Positions 43,386-53,502 of a stretch of DNA of 64,000 nucleotides are shown piece after piece. The number at the start of each line of letters is the position of its first letter. The first letter of the stretch is position 1. The stretch is from the NCBI GenBank assembly GCA_963931925.1, contig OZ007570.1, forward strand, positions 25,916,804-25,980,803. The letters run 5' to 3'. Under the pieces are notes generated by a model. It saw only the letters and a program-made list of their open reading frames with translations, made no database searches and was not told where the DNA came from. Position numbers and translations under genes: made by a program. The stretch is from Onchidella celtica. Taxonomy: Eukaryota > Mollusca > Gastropoda > Systellommatophora > Onchidiidae.

Positions 43386-45219
43386 CCGAAGGACACACTG
43401 GCTTCAAACTACAATAGGAGTGCACATTAAGGGGCAATGACCCCATTAGTCGGTAAAGCACTGATGAGATCTGAAACTTGAGTCATTTGTTTAATGAGTG
43501 AGTCACTGACAAGGGTGTTATTTACAGGTCATGATTTACTCGTTATCTCTTTACATTTCACACCATGTTCCCAGCTGTCGGGCCACAAACGTACGCGAAG
43601 GCATATCTTACAGTAATGGAGCTAGAGAGTGAACACGTAAGCACCTAAAACTTCGTGACTACGGGATAAAAAATTATGAAATTTGGTGCACTGTTCAGTT
43701 TTTTATGATAAGTTGCGCGGACACATCCGTTTTTGATAAACTTCAGCCTTTACTATTATTTATTCACCATTCTTTGAACCGCAAAATAAAAGACGCATTT
43801 TCGTGGCGTAGAATCGAAAAGTGGGACCGGAAATTGCATCTTACGCCCCTTTACACGCCTTTGGTCGAAAGTCAATTTTTTTCATATCTGTATATTCTGT
43901 AAGGAATTGTGGTGTAACAAAACGATCTTTTTGTGTTTGCATTGAATCTAAATGCCGTTATTAAGGAGACTGAGAGCTAGAAATACAGCCGGGCTTGGTA
44001 CAGAGAAAATTTTGCAATATTTACCTTGAGATTTATCTTACCCGCGTCGGCTAATTGTTATAATAAAAATTCCTTGTTCATAAATGTACTGTCAAACTGT
44101 AACCGGCCGATTTCGTGGCAGTCCACAAAACTGTTCCATTTCAGAAAGCATTTACAAGTAGTCTATGCCCTGTAGCTGGTCTCGATGGAATAGTCTATGA
44201 CTATCAAGGATTCATATTTCCATCTTAAATTACCCTGATATTCGATGGTCATGTGATATTCTTCCTTCTTTCATTCAAAAAAATATATCGTATCAACTGT
44301 CATATTAATTCCCTTGATATAGTGATACCAGATCGCCACTGTCATTAAAACGTTGCCGCCAGTTCCTGATAAGGCGTGCCAGGGAGGAATTGAAATGATA
44401 GTAGAAAAATTGGAAAAATCGATTTACCTTCCGAACTTTGCCCATAACAAAACGTGGTTTCATACTACAAGTTATATACTAAATTAATGATGAGAAAAAT
44501 AAAACATTATAGGTTTCCCTAACATGCAGAAATTTTATTTTTTCTTTTCTTTTTTTTTTAAATGAATTCTAGGAATAATTTCAGACGTTCAGATAGCTTA
44601 CAAGACCACAAACAGACAGGCAAACTCCTAGACAGATAAATAGACAGAAATTGTATCAGAAAGATTGACAAAGAGCCAGAGAGACAAACAAACAGTCAGT
44701 CCGACAGACAGACAGACAGAGAGGCCAGTTAAAATGTTCAAAATTTACAATTAACGGTAAATACATTAGGATACATTTTTTCTGTTTGGTCTGGGGTAAA
44801 GAGCTAAAAGTTACATAAAAATCAAAATTCACATTAGGCAAATATACACTTCGAATGAATGTTCACTCGAGACCGGCTTAATGTCTTCATATTGTTGGTC
44901 TCTGGAGCAGAAGAATAACACCACATTAATTTCCATTAAAAAGTTCGTAATTAGGACATGTCTTTATATTTCATGTTAATTAACATAACATTATTAGAAT
45001 CTGAAGATTCCTTTAACGCCCGGCACTTGGTTTCCTTCGAGTTCTCTATCATTTTAGATAAATAGTTTATGCCAAGAGTAAACAAAGGTAGACAAACTCA
45101 ACGATCTGTTTCTTTTGTTATTGTTGGTTTTCGTACTTCAGCTGGGCGGTTGGTGGTATTTCAGAATAAGTTGTTATGGATTTTAATAATGCTGAGCTTC
45201 TTTTCAAGTGTTTGCAAAT
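43386..45219. other. Non-coding stretch, no gene seen
   Basis: About 1.8 kb. A short GACA-type repeat lies at about 44695-44722. An open frame at 43705-43902 is not recognisable. Confidence 0.5.
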
Positions 45220-45561
45220 CTCTTCGGGAGGCAAAGTTCAGATAGCTCTGAAGGGACCTCGCCCAGAGGGTACTACTGGATTTCTGAATAATTATTACAC
45301 TCCTCCTGGGCACCACAAGATGTGGTATGCTGTTGTTAGTTTTTCCTAATGAATTGTTCTTACAGTGTATGTGTGAGCAATGTTTTTACTTGTTGGTAAT
45401 GTTGTGTGAGCACTGTGTGTGTGGTGTGTGTGCGTTAAAGACTTATAGGTCTTAGATATTGTAATTTGCTGTTGTACTGTTACTGAATGCTGTGACAACA
45501 AATTTCCTGGAAACAGGATAATAAATTCCTATCTTATCTTATCTTATCCCATCTTATCTTC
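45220..45561 (+). repeat. Probable LINE 3' end with AATAAA and TATCT tail
   Basis: Just before a short (TATCT)n tail at 45528-45561 is GTGACAACAAATTTCC, and then AATAAA at 45520-45525. An untranslated end with a polyadenylation-like signal and a short tandem-repeat tail is characteristic of L2/CR1-type LINEs. Upstream sequence to about 45220 (GAGGCAAAGTTCAG, TGCGTTAAAGACTTATAG) has no surviving ORF. This is an inference from the tail structure. Confidence 0.5.
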
Positions 45562-46050
45562 TTAATGTTGCAAGTCAAGACAGTGTGTTAAGTAGTGGGA
45601 ACACTCTAAAAGAAAGGAGGCCGGGGGAACTGCAGGGTTTCTGATTATGAACCTTCATTGACCACTACAAGAGCTGATTGTCTGTGGCTGTTTTAAGTGA
45701 AGGGAACACTGCAGAGGGAGACCAGATGGACTTTTAAATATGACGTGAATCCACAACAGCTGACTGTCTCAATCTGATAAGTGATGACACTGTGCTAAAA
45801 AAAAAAAAAAGAAGAAGAATACTGTAAAGGCGAAACTACTGGAGTTCTAGATAATCATGACACTCTCACTAAACACTGCAAGAGCCGATTGTCTGTAAAT
45901 GTTGTAAGTGCAGACAACACATTAAATAGTAGGAACCCTGTAAGGCGGGAACTAATAGACGGTCTTTAAATGTTGTTGGTGAAGACACTCTGATAGAGAG
46001 TGGAAACTCTGTAAAGGGACTTATTGCCACTACAACAGGACACTGCTGAC

Positions 46051-46546
46051 GTGATTTGACAAAACGCCCTTTTATTTATTTTTTTCATTTTGGCGCGAAT
46101 TTTTTAAATTTCATTATTGGATTCTCATCAACAATCCTCATGTTATGAGCTTATCAGGTTTTGAAAAAGCTTAGCCGTTTCTAAATCATTTTTAAAAAAA
46201 AACAAATTTTAAAAACCCCTTTTCTTCTGCTGAAACGCGACAAGACGCCTTTAATTTGACAAAACGCCTATTTTCCGAAATATAGGCGTTCGCCTGAGGC
46301 AAAGTGAGATGTCAAAACGCCTTTAATTTTAAAAAAACGCCTTTTTGTTCTAAATATCCTCACAGTTTAATTGATTCAGCACCAATTCAAATAAAACTTT
46401 ACACAAAGTTAAAAGACACCATAACGTGCCACTTCAGTCTATAAAAACTGCATTTTTTTTGCTACATTTAAATTTAGAGACCGCAAAACTAAATCGCGAT
46501 TTTCTCGAAACAGCATTTTCAGGAAAAAGGCGTTTCGTCAAATCAC
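46051..46546. mobile_element. Inverted-repeat element inside the satellite array
   Basis: The 496-bp block starts GTGATTTGACAAAACGCC and ends with its inverted equivalent (GGCGTTTCGTCAAATCAC). The terminal match extends about 23 bp with one or two mismatches. Further copies of the AAAACGCCTTT motif occur inside, near 46238, 46263, 46315 and 46335, as subterminal repeats. The interior is very AT-rich and has no ORF. Its class is uncertain. ACTG just outside both ends (46022-46026 region and 46551-46554) might be a target duplication. Confidence 0.65.
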
Positions 46547-46636
46547 AGTAAACTGTTAGGTAGGCCGAGCTCTGTAAAGGGTCTTCTGCACTGGACTTCT
46601 AAGTATGACATTCTGCCAACACTATGTTAATCAAGT

Positions 46637-46679
46637 ATCCCCTTCCGTATAAAAGGGAGGGGGGAGGGGATACTTGACT
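46637..46679. repeat. Short hairpin in satellite array
   Basis: CAAGTATCCCC and GGGGATACTTG are perfect inverted repeats of 11 bp separated by about 22 bp that include a purine-rich GGGAGGGGGGA. It occurs in one unit only. Confidence 0.7.
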
Positions 46680-46905
46680 TCTAAAAACAACTCGCTCACA
46701 TGACATTAAGAGCTGATTGTCCTGAATGGTGTAACTGAAGACACACAATTAGGTAATTGGGACACTATAAAGGGGGGGGGGGGGACTACTGGACTTCTAA
46801 ATAGTATTATCACACTCTCACCTGCCACTACTGGAGCTGATGATTGTCTGTATAATGTAAATGTCTAAAGTGAAGACAGACTGACCCAGACATGAGCACT
46901 GGCAC

Positions 46906-47314
46906 TTGGAATAGATTGTCTCCTGCCAGTAGGTCAGGACAGAAAAACTGCGTTCCAGTCTCCCTTCCTTTATATCATCTTGACATGGGCGCAGAGACAC
47001 AAAGCTCTCAGTGGACTTCATCAGTAAATACAAAAGATGTGACATTTGGCTCTGATCGGTTTCACAGTTTTTACACATTTTTTCTTTATTCTGTTGTCAT
47101 CAAAACAAGAAGATTAGTAAATTCACAGGACTTTTTGTTGTTTCATTTTTGTTCCAATTCTTGCGAAATTTTAAAATACCGTCAAACTCGCAAATCGTGA
47201 TTTCCGGCGTCAAAAGTAAGATTGTCGAAGCTTTTGTGAAACTTGATAATCTTTCAAACACGATAATGGGCTGGGTTTTGAAGCTTACGTCGCTGTCCTT
47301 TGAGTGTTTTTCTG

Positions 47315-47319
<5 letters not shown>
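46906..47319. other. Non-coding stretch, no gene seen
   Basis: Open frames of about 80-100 codons overlap on both strands, with no domain recognised. Confidence 0.5.
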
Positions 47320-47389
<70 letters not shown>

Positions 47390-47392
47390 GTA
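47320..47392. repeat. CT microsatellite
   Basis: Pure TC run of about 35 units, ending TTTCTCTG. Confidence 0.95.
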
Positions 47393-47420
47393 TTTAACTT
47401 AGTTCATTTCGGTTACATTG

Positions 47421-47700
47421 TTTCGGTCTAGAGGCAAGGTGCTCGCCTCTCATGCCGAGGGTCCCCGGTTCAAAACCCGGGCAGTGCAGGCATGTTGGAA
47501 ATTGGATTTTGCTCATATTTTCAAGTCCCTGGTCCTATTGGGGGGTAGGATCGAGTACCTAGTCTTCTCGGATAAGGACGAAAAAATTCGGAGGGCCCGT
47601 GTGCACGTTGCGCACGTTAAAGATACCTTGGCAGTTGGAAATCGTAAAGAGTAGGCCGTACAGGCCGCTGCCCGGACAAAATTGAAATTAATAGATTAAA
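47421..47700 (+). mobile_element. tRNA-derived SINE, copy B
   Basis: The plus-strand copy of the family at 6982-7265. The head has GAGGCAAGGTGCTCGCC and the canonical B box GGTTCAAAACC at about 47466-47476. The body follows the same order (TTCTCGGATAAGGACG, GGAGGGCCCGTGTGCACG, TTAAAGATACCTTGGCA, GCCGTACAGGCCGCTGCCCGG). The tail is an AT-rich run rather than a pure A run. Its B box is better preserved than in copy A. The phrase GTTAAAGATACCTTGGCA in the body may be part of a central domain shared among molluscan SINEs, but I cannot name the domain. Confidence 0.82.
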
Positions 47701-47929
47701 ATTTATCCATATCATCCCCCACCAGCAACAACAAAATGTATTATTCATTATAAATATATATTGTTATTAATAAATATTCAAATATTATTTGAGTTGTGTG
47801 TTGTGAACTGTTGTGAATTGTGAACTGTTGTGAACGTGCGCCTAACAGGCTGCGTTACAATTTGCTCTGAGGCAGAGAGAGAGAGAGAGTGGGCGAGACA
47901 GGGAGAGAGAAAGAAGCAGTGTAGTGTGT

Positions 47930-48050
47930 TGAGCGCTTCGCAGGCGCTCCATTCTGCTCTGTGGTTGACATGTTTGCTTCTGTAAAGCGCATAGAGCATT
48001 TTAAATGGATATGCGCTATATAAATGCCATCCATTATTATTATCATTACA
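47930..48050 (+). repeat. Dispersed repeat with GCGC core and ATT tail, copy 1
   Basis: Ends TAAAGCGCATAGAGC, then ATGGATATGCGCTATATAAATGCCATCC, then (ATT)n. The same ending occurs in reverse orientation at 61455-61540 and in a divergent form at 55665-55760. A conserved end abutting a short trinucleotide tail is the usual form of a LINE or SINE 3' terminus. Confidence 0.6.
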
Positions 48051-48059
48051 TCATGTTGG

Positions 48060-48837
48060 CTTCTCATATTTCCTTTTCGTAAGATCTTTAAGTCTTTGAC
48101 GTAATTGGCCAATGACCTTTTTGTGTTGATAAAAATTATACAGTTTTTTGTTGTTGTTGTTTTTTTGTTACCACAGACAACAAAATAACTAAATGTACTC
48201 TATTGCTCTTTCTGGCAATTACCAAAAATATAGAGATATTTAAAGACATCAGTAATTATAAAAATATAATTATTTTTTTTTTAAATAGACACACACACAC
48301 ACACAAATGTCTAGACAAAAAATTGATCGTTCGGTGAAGTAAAAATGGCAATAATCTGCATAAAAATGAGATCTATAGGGCTATGAAGTTTCAAGACAAG
48401 TGCAACGACTTTTAATTGCATTATATCAGAACATTATTTAATTTTCATCGGGAACGATTTTCGTTAAGCTGCACACAATTTACAGTGAATAAATGTAATG
48501 ATTATTAATCTTTAAAAAGTTGAAAGACAGAAAAAAAAAAAAAAGGGAAATTCAGAACTATTACATCTAGACTCACGAAATAACATAGTTCCACTTCGAA
48601 GTTCAATAATGGATCACTTAATGGGAAAATAGTGAGAAAAACTCAGAAACCGAAGCTAGAAGTTTGTCCTTATGCATATAAAGCTCTGAGTAGTTCGTTT
48701 TGTAATTAGGCACGTCCATCCCACTTCCCTGGAATAAGTTTGGAGTGTGTATGAGAGTTTCATTTTGTACCTTTGTCATGTGAGGAAAGACAAACAAGAG
48801 GACCAGAGGAAGAGAACTGGCAGAAATAAATTAGACA
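48060..48837. other. Non-coding stretch, no gene seen
   Basis: AT-rich, with a short AC run at 48291-48304 and an A14 run near 48530. Confidence 0.5.
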
Positions 48838-49083
48838 GAGAAAAAAGAGAGGGAGAGAGAGAGAGAATGAGAGAGATGGAGAGAATGAGAGAGAGAGAGA
48901 CAACCAGGCAGAGAGAAAGCCAGACAGATACAGACAGACAGTCAGTGAGAAAGAGACCGCCAGTCAAGGAGAAAGACAGAGAGAAAGACAGACGGACGGG
49001 CGGACAGCAACCAGACAGCCATTCAAACAGACAGTCAGACATACAATCAGACAGGCAGACACAAACAGACAGACAGACAGACA
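48838..49083. repeat. Degenerate GA / CAGA simple repeat
   Basis: GA-rich to about 48900, then CAGA/GACA-type repeats to 49083. Frames on either strand are low-complexity artefacts. Confidence 0.9.
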
Positions 49084-49511
49084 CGGCTTTATCATGTCAC
49101 GAGAAAGCAGTGGTAACATGATCCAACAGTAATAATGGGTTCATTTATGGAAGGGAAAAACCCAGAATACTAGGTCATAATTAGAACTGAGATTGACAAA
49201 AATGCCCAAAGCTGAGCCCACATTTTCAAGGCAGATTATTTGAAGACAGCATTTACCACTGCGGGGGCGTCTTAGACAGGGCCGCACAGTGACAGGTTGA
49301 CGTCATCACCAGTCACATTGATCTAAGAGATGTCTCCGTTCCCTTGTGGACTATTGAATCCTCTAATTTCAAACTGAAGATAGACGGAAAGGCCTGCAAT
49401 ATGACTGTGGTCTATTCTAATTACAGGCATGCATCTAATATTTCCCTTGGGTTTCAATGTGTTAAATATATGGGGGAAAAATAGGCCAAGTCATGTCTCT
49501 CCACAATATAG
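49084..49511. other. Non-coding stretch, no gene seen
   Basis: No coding or repeat signal recognised. Confidence 0.5.
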
Positions 49512-49562
49512 TTATCTATCTGTTTATCTATCTATCTATCTATCGATCTATCTGTCTACCTG

Positions 49563-49637
<75 letters not shown>

Positions 49638-50080
49638 GTCTCTGTGTATCGATCTACCATATCCCTATAGATTTCCGAGCATGAGTTTACCCCTCCGTCA
49701 GACTGTCTATTTGTCTGTGTGACCGTCCATCCGTCTGTCAGTCTATTTGTCAGCCCATCTGCCTGCAAATCCGTCTGTAATTTTTCTGTGTGCCGTTCTA
49801 TCTTCCAGTCTGACAAAGTGCTGATCCGTCTCCTAAACCGCCCACTAGCTTTCCACGACAAAATTCACTAATGTGTGTCTGTGTTTTCGACGTACGAGTA
49901 CGTCTATTTGTCTGACTGTCTGTCAGCCTGTCTGTCTCTCTGTCAGTCAGTCTTTTCTATATGTCAGTCAGCCCGGGTGTTAGTCTGTCTGTTTGTCAGT
50001 CCGTCTGTGTGTCGGCCTGTCTGCCTCTCTGTCTGTCTTTGTTTCCCCCGTCTGTCTATCTGCCACCCCTGTCCACCTAC
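49512..50080. repeat. CTAT array decaying into GTCT-type repeats
   Basis: (CTAT)n from 49512 to about 49640, then scattered GTCT/GTCC repeats between about 49690 and 50080. The layout is the same as at 1886-2260, with the pure array on the left and the GTCT-rich decay on the right. Confidence 0.9.
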
Positions 50081-50609
50081 AGACTCTTTGGCTCCCTCTT
50101 TCCGTCTCACCTCGTTGATTTTATACTTTGTACATTATCCAAATGTCTGTTAGCACTGGCGAACATTGCTCCGGGCTTGGTATAGTTTGATTAACATTTG
50201 ATTGATTAATGTATTATATTTCCATGTATATTTAACCTGGCTGTGGAAATGACAGCATAAATAGATACTTGAATGGTGAAGCTATGGCTGGGACGTGATT
50301 GTTCCTATGAATGTAAATGACACTAGAAAGAGCCGAGAGAGACTGTGGCGGGAGCGGTAACACTGGCGGTTGTAGACTTGGACCACAGACAGAATCGGGC
50401 TGAGATCAATCGTTTTTTTGGCGTGTGCAGAGAACAGGAAAGTCACATCGTATTGTTTCACCTCCTCTTTTGGCACAACTGAGAAATTCGGTTATAAACA
50501 TTTTGTGGGATAAGGACTTACAAGAAATCGGAACAGTGGAACAGCTTCATAAGTGCCACAACGCATTTTAATTAAGTGTCGAAGTGTGCATTTGTGACAT
50601 CCCTTCTAC

Positions 50610-51077
50610 GCAAGCATGCCAGTTTGTCACAGGCCCAATTTGTCACAGGCCTGCACCAAGAGGACAGGGTCATGTCAGTCAACTCTTTGATGTTGTCGAA
50701 CCACCTCTTTCTGTGTCGTCCTCGCTTGGCTTTTGAAGAGTTAAATGGTCTTAGATAATTTACATTGCGTGCGTTTTTGTATCATTATTAGTATCAATGT
50801 TTGTATCTAAAGTATAAAAGAAACAACATAGATCAACATCGGGTAAGTCAACATTTTATTTATTCTATGTTTAACATTATTATTTATCAAAGCAAATTAC
50901 TCTGTAAAATTTCAACAATGAATGTTCTTTCGTTAAAAACAATTGAAAAATAAAATTCAATTCATACAATCAATCAATCATTCATTTACTCTTTTTGAGA
51001 GTGTCAGTGACAACTTCCATCATGCAGGGCACAGTCGAGGCGGGGTGGGCCTGTGACAAACTGGGCAGCCCCCCCCC
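50610..51077. mobile_element. 468-bp insertion with inverted ends and 9-bp target duplication
   Basis: CCCTTCTAC stands directly before (50601-50609) and after (51078-51086) the block. The uninterrupted family copies have this site once, as a natural empty site. Near the left end is GCCAGTTTGTCACAGGCCC, and near the right end its inverted match (GGGCCTGTGACAAACTGGGC). A further direct copy, TTTGTCACAGGCC, is at about 50638-50650. A C13 run lies at the right edge and blurs the exact boundary by a few bases. A 9-bp duplication would suit a Mutator-like element. An 8-bp reading would suit hAT. Confidence 0.7.
50656..50742 (-). pseudogene. LINE reverse transcriptase C-terminal fragment
   Basis: On the minus strand, 29 codons read NSSKAKRGRHRKRWFDNIKE and then LTDMTLSSW. 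The pattern RGR.RKRW.DNIKE.T.M is the conserved C-terminal signature of endonuclease-reverse transcriptase LINEs in many invertebrates. It is not the same family as the intact LINE at 20137, whose corresponding region is RKRGRPKATWRRTIEAEM. Only this piece is present, inside the inverted-repeat insertion, so it is a remnant or a captured fragment. Confidence 0.6.
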
Positions 51078-51175
51078 CCCTTCTACATACTGAAAGATCA
51101 CCAGTTTTATGGTTATTGTTTTTTTTTTTTAATGGAGATCGAACAAGAAAGAACAACTAGAACTAAAGTCACAGC

Positions 51176-51421
51176 ATGGTTAAAAGAGACATTAATACGT
51201 TTTATGCAAAGGCGATGACCATCAAATATCACTCAAGATCAGTAGCGTTATTTGTTGGGATAATATCAGTGTCTATAGCAGCTAATGTTATCTTTCCTAT
51301 AGCAGCAATTTTAGTCTTTGAGATTATACCCATTTACTTTTGCCTTTGGTGCGCATCTCTTGTAATATTTCTGATTCTTTGTTTGCATCCAGTCAGGGTA
51401 ATCTACCGAGCTACTCAGTGA
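51176..51421 (+). CDS. Small hydrophobic ORF, 81 codons, uncertain
   Basis: An ATG-started frame beginning a few bases after the end of the family A repeat. Residues about 23-48 (ALFVGIISVSIAANVIF...) and 49-70 (IIPIYFCLWCASLVIFLILC) are two probable membrane-spanning helices. A basic C-terminus (VRVIYRATQ) follows. An in-frame stop lies 12 bases upstream, so it is not a longer exon read from the left unless spliced. It resembles a membrane-protein exon fragment in composition, but no family motif (for example NPxxY) is present. Chance is quite possible in AT-rich DNA. Confidence 0.15.
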   Translation: MVKRDINTFYAKAMTIKYHSRSVALFVGIISVSIAANVIFPIAAILVFEIIPIYFCLWCASLVIFLILCLHPVRVIYRATQ

Positions 51422-53360
51422 AAACGCATCAAATCTAGCCATTAAATGTATACCTAATCCGTCTGTTTGGGCAGACTGCCATTTCAAATGACTTGTTTGT
51501 TCATACGTTTCTTTTTTTTAACGATTTATTTTTAAAGATTTTTGTTTTTGTTGTTGAGAATTACGTTATTATTTGATTGCCTTTCGGCAGCGTTCAATGC
51601 AGTGCGCTTTATTCAGGAACGGCGTGTATCATACACTAGTGAGCGAGGGAGACTGTAAAATACCGGCAGATCTGGCTTTATCTGGGAGGATTTGTTTTTT
51701 TGTTTTTATCTGCCCTCATTATCAGACTCTAAGACTGATTGATCCGGAAACATTATGAGGCAGACACTTTGCAGATAGAAATGAAGCAAATTGTATTATA
51801 ATCATTATTTGTCCATACGAATGTTTCAAAAACTCACTGAGGAATCTCTCGCTTAAAGAAAAGATAATGATCAAGTTGTATCACATTTTTATTCTATGTT
51901 CCCGGCAATTCCAAGCTCATAAAAATCTATTTGAAAGACCTAATAAATCAGCAATAACAAGGATAATCATGCACACAACAAAAATGAACAAAATGCGCTT
52001 TCAAAGCTAGGTTAATGAACAGGGTGCGGGAGAAAATCATGCACACAGAGAGGGTGGAAAAAAAGAAATGGCAATAACAGAGAAGAGATGAAATAAAATA
52101 AGAAAGAAAAGAAAAGGACATGATCAAATTAAGATGTACAGAAACCGGTACCCAAACGAACAAACGGATAGAACGAGGGGTGAAAGACAAAACGATTGCA
52201 GGGAACAGGAAGAATGATGGAAAAAATGGGAAAATAGAGAACATGGTAGATTGAAAAGGAAAAGAAAAAATTGGAGGTTGGGAGGACAAAGAATGAGAAA
52301 AAAAAAACATCAAAGGTTGGAAGAAATGAGAATTTTATGAGGATGACACTAAAACAGCTGAAGACACGTTCGGAAACCGATGAAAACGCTGGTAACTTGA
52401 GTGAGTCCGGAAGGCAAAAAAAAAACCTGAAGGTTTCTTTTAGAGACACCGCACCGGAGTAAAACTGGCGATGTTAGTTCTATACTATATCTAAGTCCAC
52501 CTGGACTCCAAAACAATGTAGATATATGTGTACAGATCAGGGAATGTATTGTCTTCTTCTGTGCAAAGCGTATCAACTCTACGCGTGTTCTTGACGGTTT
52601 TACGGTCATAAGAACATGTATTGCTAATTTGCTACAATTTAACACAATTTGCTAAATAGTTCAGTTACATGTTTCTAACAATGTGGAAGTAAGCTCTTCG
52701 ATTATAGGGTTGGAAAATAAGAGGTGTCCTTGCAGATGAATGTATAGTTTTTATTGGTCCAGTAATTGCTGTATTTATTCACAAAATCCTTTACATTTTG
52801 CTGCTTTTAAAGAGACAGTATTGTATCCTATGTGTGAATGTACAATTCTACTGCAGTTTTAATCAAATAACCTATTATAGTCTAATCAATTGTGGAAAGG
52901 GGCGTGGGCGAAAACGTGCCAAACAATCCATTAATTAGACATGCTGGATGAGAAATCCCTAGTCTTTTTTGGAACAATTCGTATTGTTATAGGAATCCGA
53001 AAATATCTGGTCTAATGAGCATTATCTTTTCTGCCTTTCTTACCTCGCTTCTTCGTTTTGAGCTTAAGTGTAATTTTACAAGACAGCATTAAGTTAATTA
53101 ACGTTTCACTCAACAGTGTTTCTGTAATAGCCATTACTTGAAGAACTAATTACATTAATGGGGCTCTTAAGCTAATTGTTAATACGCGCCTTTTTTAAAA
53201 AGGTTCTTCACAGCCCAAATTGGTCTTTTTATTTTCTTTATTAATTACGCTGAGTCCATCAGTCTTCATTACTTTGTCTGACCCCATGCACAGGTGGCTC
53301 TTCCAGAATGGCTTCCCCAGGGAGAATTATTTCTATACTGACCACATGCTAAAAAAAAAA
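51422..53360. other. Non-coding stretch, no gene seen
   Basis: About 1.9 kb. From about 52040 to 52430 the plus strand is strongly purine-rich, giving open minus-strand frames of up to 121 codons that are Phe- and Ser-rich and look compositional. Confidence 0.45.
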
Positions 53361-53502
53361 AAAAAAAGAACAAAGGCGAAAGAACAATAGACAACTATCT
53401 TCATAGTTGTCTTCATAGTTGTCTTCATAGTTGTCTTCATAGTTGTCTTCATAGTTGTCTTCATAGTTGTCTATTGTTCTTTCGCCTTTGTTCTTTTTTT
53501 CA
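53361..53502. repeat. Hairpin with 12-bp minisatellite loop
   Basis: The left arm (53361-53398, AAAAAAAGAACAAAGGCG...GACAACTAT) is the inverted complement of the right arm (about 53463-53501, ATAGTTGTC...CGCCTTTGTTCTTTTTTT). It is perfect or nearly so over about 37 bp. Between them are six exact copies of CTTCATAGTTGT (53399-53470), the last overlapping the right arm. The unit contains the ATAGTTGT half of the arm, so the array could have arisen by slippage at the hairpin tip. Confidence 0.85.

Larger units (their letters stand above)
45562..46905. repeat. Degenerate satellite-like tandem array
   Basis: Units of roughly 85-125 bp share the ordered phrases GGAACACTGTAAAGG, ACTACTGGACTTCTAAATA, CACTACAAGAGC, TGATTGTCTGTAAATG and GTGAAGACAC. 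The landmark GCTGATTGTCTG or a variant is at about 45673, 45759, 45884, 46712 and 46836. The units have diverged strongly. The array is interrupted by the 496-bp inverted-repeat element at 46051 and a hairpin near 46637. G runs (46774-46785) lie inside some units. Confidence 0.75.
50466..51175 (+). mobile_element. Dispersed repeat family A, copy 3, split by an insertion
   Basis: The left part at 50466-50609 (CACAACTGAGAAATTCGG to CCCTTCTAC) and the right part at 51078-51175 (CCCTTCTACATACTG to ACTAAAGTCAC) join into a sequence that aligns with the copies at 30560 and 43123. The intervening 50610-51077 is a later insertion. Confidence 0.75.

Noticed and set aside
47421..47495. Functional tRNA gene
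   Set aside because: The B box is good, but the sequence is part of a longer repeated unit with a conserved body and a partner at 7265. It is a SINE head.
51948..52449. Phe/Ser-rich minus-strand frames of 106-121 codons
   Set aside because: They result from a purine-rich plus strand. Two frames overlap and neither shows a domain.
53399..53470. CRISPR-like regular repeats
   Set aside because: The 12-bp units are adjacent without spacers and sit in a hairpin of a eukaryotic genome. This is a minisatellite.
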